A stretch of DNA of 29,372 nt, taken from the NCBI GenBank assembly GCA_964550025.1, contig CAZJYI010000138.1:1-29372 (forward strand), read 5' to 3'. Below the pieces are notes generated by a model. That model did no database searches, was not told the origin of the DNA, and saw only the letters and a program-made list of their open reading frames with translations. Of the stretch, positions 1-7,300 are shown piece by piece. Every line of letters starts with the position of its first letter. Position 1 is the stretch's first letter. The translations under genes were made by a program, and so were the position numbers. This stretch comes from CAZJYI01 sp964550025. GTDB taxonomy: Bacteria > Verrucomicrobiota > Kiritimatiellia > UBA8416 > CAYOBW01.

Positions 1-2
1 AG

Positions 3-242
3 AACAAGCGGAAGCACAAGGTGTCCTTTGAGGAAGCGCAGAGCGTCTTCCTTGATGAGAACGCTCTGCGCTTTTTCGATCCGGACCATTCACAGGATGA
101 GGACCGGTTCTTGATGCTTGGCATGAGCTTCACGCTGCGCGTCCTCGTCGTGTGCCATTGTTACCGTGAAGATGACTCGGTGATCCGAATCATCTCCGCG
201 CGAAAAGCCGACAAACGTGAGCAATCAGATTACTGGAGCTGA
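3..242 (+). CDS. brnT: BrnT-family type II toxin, 5' partial
   Basis: This is the toxin (an RNase of RelE-like fold) of a BrnT/BrnA toxin-antitoxin pair. The reading frame is open from the window edge, so the N-terminus (roughly the first 15-20 residues) is missing. The visible 79 residues carry the strongly conserved family blocks: KVSFEEAQSVF, the DPDHS..EDRF segment, LRVLVVCHCYRE, and the C-terminal IRIISARKA..RE..YW. The methionine-like GTG at 21 lies inside the domain and is not the true start. BrnA follows 3 nt after the stop. In known pairs BrnA binds BrnT and represses the shared promoter, which here would lie outside the window. The assignment is from motif recognition and is very likely right. 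Confidence 0.93.
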   Translation, partial: NKRKHKVSFEEAQSVFLDENALRFFDPDHSQDEDRFLMLGMSFTLRVLVVCHCYREDDSVIRIISARKADKREQSDYWS

Positions 243-245
243 ATC

Positions 246-464
246 ATGAGAGAGCACTACGATTTCAGCAAGATGAAGAGCCGGAAGAATCCTTACGCCA
301 AGCGTTTGAAGCAACCCGTGACCATGAGGATAGACAAGCCGACGGTTGCATACTTCAAAGCGCTGGCCGAGGAACTCGGCATGCCCTATCAGAGCCTCAT
401 CAACCTCTACCTGCGGGACTGCGCCCTGCATCACAGAAAGCTGCAGCTGAAGTGGGTATCATAG
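246..464 (+). CDS. brnA: BrnA-family antitoxin
   Basis: Predicted antitoxin of 72 residues that neutralises the BrnT just upstream and probably autoregulates the operon. It has the typical BrnA layout: a short N-terminal region (DFSKMKSRKNPYAKRLKQ) contacting the toxin, followed by a ribbon-helix-helix DNA-binding segment (VTMRIDKPTVAYFKALAEELGMPYQSLINLYLRD). The start ATG is 3 nt after the brnT stop, and a GGAG ribosome-binding site lies inside the brnT end (about 235-238), so translation is coupled. A stem-loop at 504-527 follows the gene. Length and gene order match the family. Confidence is high because toxin and antitoxin support each other. Confidence 0.93.
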   Translation: MREHYDFSKMKSRKNPYAKRLKQPVTMRIDKPTVAYFKALAEELGMPYQSLINLYLRDCALHHRKLQLKWVS

Positions 465-549
465 GGGGCCGAGCCAGGCGCTGCTGCGTACGGCTTACAG
501 CCGCCGCAGAGCTTTGACGTTCTGCGGGACAGACGGCGAGGGAGATGCG

Positions 550-603
550 CGTGTACGAGTACGGGGGGGACAGAGTCGGTCCGAAGGCCCGTACTCGTAC
601 ACG
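550..603. repeat. 16-bp perfect inverted repeat built from GTACGAGTAC units
   Basis: Left arm 550-565 and right arm 588-603 are exact reverse complements, separated by a 22-nt loop. The right arm is followed by a further degenerate copy of its unit (GTACTCTTACAC). It is one of several hairpins in this window whose arms are made of short repeated words. Confidence 0.85.
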
Positions 604-715
604 TACTCTTACACTCGAATCTCTCGAGAAGTGAACGGGATGCCAACCGGACAGGCCGAGGGACTGAAGAGGACTCGCAGAACCAGGCGCCGGAGAGTGG
701 CTGGTGAACGGCAAC

Positions 716-845
716 GTGTGTGCCGGGCATGGCACGTAGCTTGCGAGGTGTAAGTCCTCGCGCCAGGTATAGGAGAAGCCGGAGGGAGGCTGAAGGGCAA
801 GGACATCTACCGAAAGAGATAGATCGGCCGACAGGCCAGATGGCG
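716..845 (+). mobile_element. Probable 5' remnant of a group II intron (domain I only)
   Basis: The stretch begins with GTGTG, as bacterial group II introns do, then folds as expected for the start of domain I: GTGCC (720-724) pairs with GGCAC (730-735 region) around a GGGCAT loop, and GCGAGG (743-748) pairs with CCTCGC (756-761) around TGTAAGT. The following GTATAGGAGAAGCC..GAAGGGCAAGGAC text resembles the start of known bacterial introns. No intron-encoded reverse transcriptase and no domain V/VI follow; the next gene begins at 917. It is therefore a truncated remnant. The right-hand boundary is approximate. Identification is by pattern memory, without a covariance search. Confidence 0.55.
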
Positions 846-916
846 GCTATCCCAACTCCGCTTCGCTCCATTGGGAAGCCTCATCTGCACGTTCGGCAAG
901 AGAATAGGGAGCACAG

Positions 917-1369
917 ATGAAGTTCTTGCGTGTCGCGACTCTCGCTGCAGTGCTTTCGGTGTCGTCTGCGAATGCAGTGGCTGGAGGCAAACATCTCTTT
1001 ATCCTCTCTGGCCAGTCCAATATGCAGTTGATGGACGAGGAGAAGTCCTTCGTCCCGGCTGTCAAAGCGGCTTTCGGTTCCGCGGAAGTCATCGTCGTCA
1101 AACTCGCCAAGAAGGCGCGGTCGATCCGCTATTGGCACAAGGAGTACAGGTACTGGCCCCAGATCCGCGAGGCACAGGTCAAGCTGGCGGAGAGCCTGGA
1201 GCGTTTCGCCTGGATCGATACCGACGACTGCAATGACGGCATTCGTCACGGACGAGAGATCGAGAACGGTCTGCACATGTCAGACGAAGGGTACATATTG
1301 CAGGGCCGGCGGATGGCGGCCGCCGCCATTGAGCTCGTCAGACGAGACCTGGCGAGCCGAGAGGAGTAG
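917..1369 (+). CDS. Secreted SGNH/sialate O-acetylesterase-like protein with internal deletion
   Basis: Encodes 150 residues with a signal peptide (about 1-22, ending near ANAVAGG). Immediately after it comes the esterase block LFILSGQSNM, with the nucleophile serine in GQSN. Near the C-terminus is the block ending in the catalytic histidine (NGLHMSDEGY), preceded by the usual IREAQVKLAE and WIDTDDCNDG segments. The family is normally about 250-290 residues. Here the SIRYWHKE segment, normally near residue 70, runs straight into RYWPQIREAQ, so about 80-100 residues that usually hold the central oxyanion-hole blocks are absent. The reading frame is kept. The product is probably inactive or a decaying gene. 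A GGGAG ribosome-binding site precedes the ATG. Substrate unknown; in this family acetylated sugars are usual. Confidence 0.75.
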   Translation: MKFLRVATLAAVLSVSSANAVAGGKHLFILSGQSNMQLMDEEKSFVPAVKAAFGSAEVIVVKLAKKARSIRYWHKEYRYWPQIREAQVKLAESLERFAWIDTDDCNDGIRHGREIENGLHMSDEGYILQGRRMAAAAIELVRRDLASREE

Positions 1370-1430
1370 ACACTGCATTTCCGAGAGCAACGAGACACGA
1401 CAGTAATCGGAACACCGGATGCACGCTGAC

Positions 1431-1546
1431 GGGAATCCCTCCCTTCTGCGAGTTCTGTGCGTTTTGTGGTCAATCGTCGTGCGAACAGTGCGTGGAGCTT
1501 ACAACCGTTCCGCTGCGGTCCACGCTTGAGGCACACGCTCACGTTT
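1431..1546. repeat. Dispersed repeat, copy A
   Basis: A stretch of about 116 nt closely matching 2597-2712. It begins GGGAATCCCTCCCTTCTG, includes the GTGGAGCTTACAACCGTTCC block, and ends near ACGCTCACGTT. The first part (1441-1470) is the right arm of the CACAGAA-type palindrome seen complete in copy B; the left arm is absent or decayed here. The remainder of 1370-1631 shows no gene. Confidence 0.85.
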
Positions 1547-1631
1547 GCATAGAGACATGGAGAAACCGATCGAGACCTTTGTGATCATCACCACAATCCA
1601 CTGAGTGGCAACGTCAGTAGAGGCAACTGAT

Positions 1632-2480
1632 ATGACAACAAGCATCTTTTCCGGGCTGGTAGTCCTTTTTTCTGCGTCAGTATCCTTCGCAGGGGCTGAA
1701 GGATGGATCAATTCGCCGCTGCTGGGCCAGCGGCGAGAATTGGGCACGTCAAGCGAGCCGGGAGTCCGATGGTTCCTCCGCAAGCTCGAAGCCTACGAGG
1801 ATACCGGTATGGCTCCACCGGGTCGTCTTTTCGCTGACATTACGTACAAAGGAGCCATTCGACTCAGGGTTTACGGTGAGGGGCGACCGATCAGCAAGTC
1901 CTCGGTCACCTCCCACAAGAAGCGCCTCGAGGATAGACCGGGATTGTATCGACTCGACGAGAAAGGCGGGAGGATAACCGGATGCCATCATGTGGTTCTT
2001 GAGAAGATCGGCGACAGCGAACTGTTTGGCAGCCTTGACGCTGGGGATATCGTTCGAGCACAGGTCGGCAACATGCCGTGCGATCTGATTCTGGACGCAC
2101 TCACGATCCCCTTCACGAGTGAAACCAACGGGATGAAGAATGCCGTGCGCCCCGAACTCCTGTTGCCTCACCTGGGTGAGCAGTACGGGGCCGGCCTGCT
2201 CTCGCACGCCATATCCTGGCGACTGGTGGATCGTGGTCTCGGTTGGCCTCCGGGCGACGAGGGTGATTCCGCTGCGGCCAAAGTTGCAGAGGTACTGGCA
2301 CGGCAGTGCGTCGAATCTCCCTGGCATCTCCGACACGGGTGGTGCCTGAGGGATCTCAGAAGACTCGCCAAAAACGCCGGATCGGATGCGATCAGCGCCG
2401 TGCTGGCGGACGTCGAGGCGGAAGTTGCCGACAAGGTTCACCCAGGCTTGAAAAAGAAGGACGCCGAGGCAGAGGATTGA
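1632..2480 (+). CDS. Secreted protein of unknown function
   Basis: Encodes 282 residues that I do not recognise. The ATG at 1632 is preferred over an in-frame GTG at 1605 because it has an AGAGG ribosome-binding site 8 nt upstream and places a signal peptide at the N-terminus (MTTSIFSGLVVLFSASVSFAG, cleavage probably near SFA/G). The mature part is soluble and mixed in charge. A middle region (about 60-150) looks beta-rich, and a C-terminal part (about 180-275) is helical with several cysteines and tryptophans (C-V-E-S-P-W-H-L-R-H-G-W-C). The tail is lysine/aspartate-rich (LKKKDAEAED). It is flanked on both sides by copies of the same dispersed repeat, which suggests a mobile or rearranged neighbourhood. 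No function is proposed. Confidence 0.6.
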   Translation: MTTSIFSGLVVLFSASVSFAGAEGWINSPLLGQRRELGTSSEPGVRWFLRKLEAYEDTGMAPPGRLFADITYKGAIRLRVYGEGRPISKSSVTSHKKRLEDRPGLYRLDEKGGRITGCHHVVLEKIGDSELFGSLDAGDIVRAQVGNMPCDLILDALTIPFTSETNGMKNAVRPELLLPHLGEQYGAGLLSHAISWRLVDRGLGWPPGDEGDSAAAKVAEVLARQCVESPWHLRHGWCLRDLRRLAKNAGSDAISAVLADVEAEVADKVHPGLKKKDAEAED

Positions 2481-2506
2481 CACGCGTTTGCCACGGAAGA
2501 AAGACG

Positions 2507-2712
2507 GCCACAGAAGTCACAGAATTCACAAAAGGGAACGACGGGGCAACGAGATGGTTCGGGTCCCCAGCAAAGGCGACGGGATCGGAGCGTCCCGGGA
2601 ATCCCTCCCTTCTGTGAGTTTTGTGCATTTTGTGGCCAATCGTCCTGCGAACAGTGCGTGGAGCTTACAACCGTTCCGCTACGTTGCACGTTTGAGGCAT
2701 ACGCCCACGTTC
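2507..2712. repeat. Dispersed palindromic repeat, copy B (complete)
   Basis: The most complete copy of the repeat. Its left arm (2507-2536) carries three spaced CACAGAA/CACAAAA words, and its right arm (2607-2636) is the reverse complement at 24 of 30 positions, so it can form a long hairpin with a 70-nt loop. The following part (2637-2712) is shared with copy A. The loop and right arm are shared with copy C (4008-4135). Confidence 0.85.
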
Positions 2713-3236
2713 GCCAGGCAGGCACGGGCGATTCCCTGGGAGGAGATTACTCGATCACCATCTCTGGCGGCGTGGACGACGGATGCATCGACACAGTGGC
2801 CGAGCATTTTGAAGAACGTCTTGCCCACCACTGGGCGCAATATGCGGAACACACGGGCTTCGAACATCGTTCGCCAAGAGAGATGACAGCAGATCTGAAC
2901 AACGCGGCGCTCTTCCTCTTCATCGAGTCGGAGCCTGACGGGACTTCCGATGAATTACTCGGGTTCCTCTCGCAGCGCTACGACCGGCGGGAGCACGATC
3001 CCGACTTCGGGCCGCTCTACCAGATCGGTGCGAAGTATGATCTCGAAGGCAGAACGTTCTTTCATGTGCAGACCTTCGCCGGGTCACTCGGGTCTCGCAT
3101 TATGTTGGCCGCGCGGAAGGGGGAGTTCCCGCGCGCCATTGTCATCAAGCTGAGCGATGGCGGAGGACGAACCGGGTTTGACCTGATTGAACGTGACGGC
3201 TCAACCAGATGCGTTGGACGACCGTCACCGAAATGA
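2658..3236 (+). CDS. Hypothetical protein; start uncertain
   Basis: Open frame of 192 residues starting at GTG 2658, or of 117 residues from ATG 2883, which has an AAGAGAG ribosome-binding-like stretch just ahead of it. The longer form is undermined because its first part lies inside dispersed repeat B and its residues 32-62 lie in a 93-bp segment duplicated at 3762-3854. The downstream part (LFLFIESEPDGTSDELLGFL..., YQIGAKYDLEGRTFFHVQTF, PRAIVIKLSDGGG) looks like a real globular alpha/beta protein. I do not recognise a family. It precedes a DUF695 gene in the same direction, and the pair may form one transcription unit. No signal peptide or membrane segment is visible. Confidence 0.5.
   Translation: MELTTVPLRCTFEAYAHVRQAGTGDSLGGDYSITISGGVDDGCIDTVAEHFEERLAHHWAQYAEHTGFEHRSPREMTADLNNAALFLFIESEPDGTSDELLGFLSQRYDRREHDPDFGPLYQIGAKYDLEGRTFFHVQTFAGSLGSRIMLAARKGEFPRAIVIKLSDGGGRTGFDLIERDGSTRCVGRPSPK
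2752..2844. repeat. 93-bp segment duplicated at 3762-3854, copy 1
   Basis: Differs from the second copy at 7 of 93 positions by direct comparison. It lies within the reading frame of the hypothetical gene 2658-3236 and encodes ITISGGVDDGCID..AEHFEER. Confidence 0.9.
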
Positions 3237-3261
3237 ACGGAAGATGGCGATCATCACGCCA

Positions 3262-3276
3262 CCGGCGTTCCGCCGG
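3262..3276 (+). terminator. Weak GC hairpin, possible terminator
   Basis: CCGGC/GCCGG stem with a 5-nt loop, followed by GTTTCATTT. It sits in the gap between the hypothetical gene ending at 3236 and the DUF695 gene starting at 3311. The T-tract is poor, so this is only a candidate. Confidence 0.3.
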
Positions 3277-3310
3277 CGTTTCATTTGTGACGTTCTGCCG
3301 ATGGGAGACA

Positions 3311-3754
3311 ATGATACTCAGGGCTGACAAACCTAGTGAAGATGGTGAGTGGATCGTCGCCGAGGTCGACACCGGCGACAGCGAGTCTCACGTCTTCAGC
3401 TATCTCTCGGCCAAGCCAGAGGGTTGGGACACCATCCCGCTGACACAAGAGATTTCGCTCACATGGCCGTTCGATCCAGAAGGTCCTACGGAGGCGCTTT
3501 TCGCACGCATGAACGAACTCGAGGATGCTCTCACGTCGCTCTGCTCCGGAGACCAATCCTGCCTTGCCCTGGTCATAACCTCTCCCACTGCACGAGAATG
3601 GTGTTTCTACGCACGAGACTATCCAGAATTCATGCGGGGGTTGAATGCCTGCCTTGCGAATCGGCCACGATTCCCGATCAACGTGGAACACAGTCCCGAT
3701 CCCGAATGGAGATACTGGCACACGTTTGTTGACAGAATCAAGAGGCAGCGATAG
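3311..3754 (+). CDS. DUF695 domain protein
   Basis: Encodes 147 residues. The C-terminal half carries the features I associate with DUF695: REWCFYARDYPEFMRGLNACL, then RFPINVEHSPDPEWRYWHTFVDRI. The N-terminal half (DGEWIVAEVDTGD..., LSAKPEGWDTIPLTQEISLTWPF) fits the full-length family layout. The in-frame frame extends upstream to 3209, but ATG 3311 is chosen because GGGAGA lies just before it and the upstream residues are low-complexity and arginine-rich. Members are probably cytoplasmic and have no established biochemical role. Their frequent presence in accessory regions suggests an immunity or stress role, but that is a guess. The gene is followed by decayed repeats. Confidence 0.75.
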   Translation: MILRADKPSEDGEWIVAEVDTGDSESHVFSYLSAKPEGWDTIPLTQEISLTWPFDPEGPTEALFARMNELEDALTSLCSGDQSCLALVITSPTAREWCFYARDYPEFMRGLNACLANRPRFPINVEHSPDPEWRYWHTFVDRIKRQR

Positions 3755-3761
3755 GGCAGAA

Positions 3762-3854
3762 CGATCACCATCTCTGGAGACGTGGACGACGGATGCATCG
3801 ACGCAGTGGCCGAGCGTTTCGAAGAACGTCTCGCCCACCACCGGGCGCAATATG
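3762..3854. repeat. 93-bp segment duplicated from 2752-2844, copy 2
   Basis: Begins 7 nt after the DUF695 stop. It still encodes ITISGDVDDGCIDAVAERFEER in frame, but has no start codon or downstream gene, so it looks like a fragment left by duplication. Four of the seven differences from copy 1 change an amino acid. Confidence 0.9.
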
Positions 3855-3917
3855 AAGAAACGGTCTTGATGGATTGTAGTACAGCGCAGCGTAGCCGCAA
3901 CCAAACGGGGAGTATTG

Positions 3918-3979
3918 GACAGGATCAACAGGATCTACAGGATACCCCTTCCCATCCCGTAGATCCTGTGAATCCTGTC
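3918..3979. repeat. ACAGGAT-unit hairpin
   Basis: Left arm 3918-3938 contains successive 9-nt units ACAGGATCA/ACAGGATCT. The right arm 3959-3979 is its reverse complement with 2 mismatches in 21, around a 20-nt loop. I recall similar ACAGGAT/ATCCTGT elements from other bacterial genomes; their role is unknown. Confidence 0.85.
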
Positions 3980-4007
3980 AAGAGAACAAGAGAATGACGG
4001 GTTGCAA

Positions 4008-4135
4008 CACAGAATTCACAAAAGGGAACGACGGGGCAACGAGATGGTTCGGCCCCCCCGCAGAGGTGACAGGATCGGAGCGTGCCGGGAATCCCTCCCT
4101 TCCGTGAGTTCTGTGCATTTTGTGGCCAGTTGTCC
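4008..4135. repeat. Dispersed palindromic repeat, copy C
   Basis: Matches copy B from its CACAGAATTCACAAAAGGG word onward, through the GGAACGACGGGGCAACGAGA loop, to the right arm (4097-4126). The first left-arm unit and the 76-nt tail shared by copies A and B are missing. Confidence 0.85.
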
Positions 4136-4330
4136 AGGCTCGCCCGGCAACCGATCACTCGCACCCCCCGCCATCCCCGACAACGCCCAGGCGAGCGCCA
4201 CCCCGCTGGCGCGGTGATCGGTCGGTCCATATCCTCACAGGCCTTCGGATGCCCAAGACCCGCGGCACTCGCGGGATACCGCAACCTGAAACCCGAAACC
4301 TTGGTCCGCGTTTCTGGGAGATGTCTTGGG

Positions 4331-4360
4331 TTGCGTGTGGCGCCCGCGTTAGCGTATCAT
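4331..4360 (+). promoter_or_regulatory. Putative promoter of the CotH/lamin-tail gene
   Basis: TTGCGT (4331-4336) and TATCAT (4355-4360) are separated by 18 nt and lie about 40 nt before the chosen start codon. The spacing equals that of the promoter candidate at 11121-11150. Confidence 0.45.
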
Positions 4361-4398
4361 TAGGCGCAGTGTTGGCCAGGTTTCCCTCCCGAACGACC

Positions 4399-7300
4399 AT
4401 GCCGTTCTCACGTCATAACTTGATCCTTGTGCTTCTGCTGGCCATGCCCGCGGCTGTCGGGCTGCGTGCGGCCCCGGTTATCTCGGAGTTCATGGCCGCG
4501 AACGACACGACATTGCGGGACGAGGATGGGGACTACCCGGACTGGATCGAGATTTTCAACCCGGACACCGCGGATGTTTCGCTCGATGGCTGGTACCTGA
4601 CCGACGATGCCGATGACTTGACCAAATGGCGATTTCCGGCGGAGACGCTGGAGGCCGGCACGTTCCTGGTCGTCTTTGCGTCAGGCAAAGACCGTGCGGT
4701 TGCGGGTGAGGAACTGCACGCGGACTTCAGGCTGTCGGCCGACGGCGAATACCTGGCCCTCGTGCGCCCCGACGGCTCAAACGTGGTCTCGTCCTTCGCG
4801 CCGGAATACCCGCCGCAGCTCGACGACGTTTCCTATGGGCCGGAATTCAGCTCGGAATCGCTGCTGGCCGAGGACGCGACGCTGGCCTACCGCGTCCCCA
4901 CGGCGACGGATCCCTCGGACTGGCACGCGCCGGGCTTCGACGATTCGGCCTGGCCGCGCGGGGAACAGGGGCTCGGTTTCTCCGCGACGGCCGAGGGGTT
5001 CTCCGTGCGCGTCGTCCGGAGCTGGTACACGCCGGGCACCGTGGCCGAAGCCGAGACGATTCTCTCCACCCCGTCGTACCAGAGCTCGGTCGACACCGAG
5101 ATGGCGTTCACGATCAACTACATCAACACAGGCGGCGAAGGACACTACGGCAACAACCGGACGTTTCCGGGAATGACCATAGGAAGCGACGTCAACAACT
5201 TCGCGGTCGAGGCAACGGCCCGCATTGTCATTCCCACTGCCGGACAGTGGACCTTCGGCGTCAATAGCGACGACGGTTTCCGTCTCACTGTATCGAATGC
5301 CACGGCGAGTTTTATGGTTGAGTTCGACGGTACGCGCGGTCCAGGCGACTCGTTCGACACGTTCGACGTTCCGGTGGCCGGCGCCTACGACCTGAGGCTA
5401 GTCTTCTTCGAGGCCGGGGGTGGCGCCGGGGTCGAGCTGTTTGCCAGCCCGGGATCGCACAGCGCGTTTGTTGCGCAATCGTTCCGTCTGATCGGCGACA
5501 GCGCCGGCGGCGGATTGGCGACCGTCGGGTTGAGCCAGAACCTCCGTACCGACGTTTCCGGCGTCATGCAGGGCGTTAACGCGAGCCTCCGGGCGCGGGC
5601 TGCGTTTACCGTTGCCGAGCCCGACGCATTTGATTCAGTCGTGGTCCGTATGCGATATGAAGACGGTTTCACGGCCTGGTTGAACGGCGTGGGGCTTGCA
5701 TCGGATCACAGTCCGCGGTTTCCCGAGTGGAATGCGTCCGCCCTGACGAACCGGCCGCTGGGAGCGGCCGTTCTGGCACGGGATTTCCCGCTGGCGGGCG
5801 GGGGCGGCGCGCTGCAGGCCGGCTTGAACACCGTCGCCGTGCAGGGCTTGAACGACGCGGTGGGTGACGGCGATTTCCTGTTGCAGGTTGCGGTCGTTGG
5901 CGCCACGCTGGGGACAACGAATTTCTACTTTTCCTCTCCGTCGGCAGGCGGTCCCAATCCCGTGGGGTCGCAACTCGGGTATGTGGCGGAGGTCGATTTC
6001 AGCGTGGAGCGCTGTTTGACCAACGCCGCGTTCCTGCTCGCGCTCTCCAACGCGACGGAGCAGGCGGAGATCGTGTACACAACCGATGGGTCGACCCCGT
6101 CGCGGGGCAACGGTACGGTCTACACGAGCCCCTTTTCGGTTAGCGGCACGAGTACCATTCGTGCGCGCGCCTATCGCGCGGGCTATGATCCTTCGCCCGT
6201 GATGACCCACACCTACGTGTTTCCGTCCGACGTTCTGACGCAGTCTCCGAGCGGGGAAACCCCCGGTGCGGGATGGCCCGGTTCGTCAGTGAACGGCCAG
6301 GTTGTGGACTACGGCATGGACCCTGACATCGTGAGCTCGGGTGAGTACGGCCACCTGGTCGAACCCGGACTGCGCGCCGTACCGACGATATCCGTCGTGA
6401 CGGACCTGGAGAACCTCTTCGACCCCTCCACGGGGATCTATGTCAATGCGGGCCAGCAGGGCGTGAGCTGGGAGCGTCGCGCTTCGGTCGAGTTGATTCA
6501 CCCCGACGGCACGGAGGGCTTCCACATCAATGCCGGGCTGCGCATCCGGGGCGGGTTCAGCCGCTCCGACGGCAACCCGAAGCATGCCTTTCGCCTGTTG
6601 TTCCGCGAGGAGTACGGGGCGGCCAAGTTGCGCTACCCGCTTTTTGGCGACGAAGGCGTGGACAGTTTTGACAACGTGGATCTGCGCACGTCGCAGAACT
6701 ACTCTTGGAGCTTCCAGAACGACTCGCGCAACACGATGGTGCGTGAGGTCTGGAACCGGGATCTGCAGCGCGCGATGGGGCAGCCCTATACGCGGTCGCG
6801 CTACTATCACCTCTACATCAACGGGCACTACTGGGGGCTGTACCAGACGCAGGAGCGGGCAGAGGCCAGCTTTGCCGAATCCTATTTCGGCGGCGACAAG
6901 AGCGAATACGATGTGGTCAAGGTGGAGACCACGGCCGGCTACACCATCAAAGCGACCGACGGAGACCTCGATGCCTGGGAGCACCTTTGGGGACTGGCGA
7001 CGACGGGGTTCGTCGCCAATGCTGACTACTACCGTGTCCTTGGACTGAACCCCGATGGATCGCGCAATCCCGCCTATCCCGTCCTGGTCGACCCGTACAA
7101 CCTTGCCGACTACATGATCGCAACCTACTACGCGGGTGACCTCGATTCGCCTATCTCCAACTTTCTGGGCAACAACCGTCCCAATAACATGTACACGCTC
7201 TACAACCGTGTGAACCCCGACGGTTTCAAGAGCTTCCGGCACGATGGCGAACACACCCTGCTCGATAACAACCGGGACCGGACGGGCCCATGGCCCGCCG

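Larger units (their letters stand above)
465..916. other. Gene-free accessory segment with hairpins and an intron remnant
   Basis: No convincing gene is visible in these about 450 bases; the ORFs here have no recognisable content. The segment contains a perfect 7-bp stem with a 10-nt loop at 504-510/521-527 just after brnA (no T-tract, so only a possible terminator), the GTACGAGTAC inverted repeat (550-603), a group II intron-like 5' end (about 716-845), and a GGGAG ribosome-binding site at about 907-911 for the next gene. Confidence 0.7.
3755..4398. other. Gene-free repeat-rich spacer
   Basis: About 640 bases with no supported gene. In order it holds: the second copy of the 93-bp duplicated segment (3762-3854), an ACAGGAT-unit hairpin (3918-3979), copy C of the CACAGAA repeat (4008-4135), a short CCCGCG/CGCGGG stem (4259-4264/4270-4275), and a probable promoter for the CotH gene (4331-4360). 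The frame of the CotH gene is open back to 4120 but this upstream part lacks protein-like content. Confidence 0.7.

Noticed and set aside
431..871. Minus-strand ORF of 146 codons upstream of the esterase
   Set aside because: It crosses brnA, the hairpin and the intron remnant and has no recognisable content.
847..1276. ORFs antisense to and in other frames of the SGNH-like gene
   Set aside because: The 917 frame has a signal peptide, GQSN and the histidine block; the others do not.
4120..4398. Longer N-terminus for the CotH giant
   Set aside because: The 93 additional codons run over repeat C and the promoter and show no protein-like sequence; a signal peptide starts at 4399.
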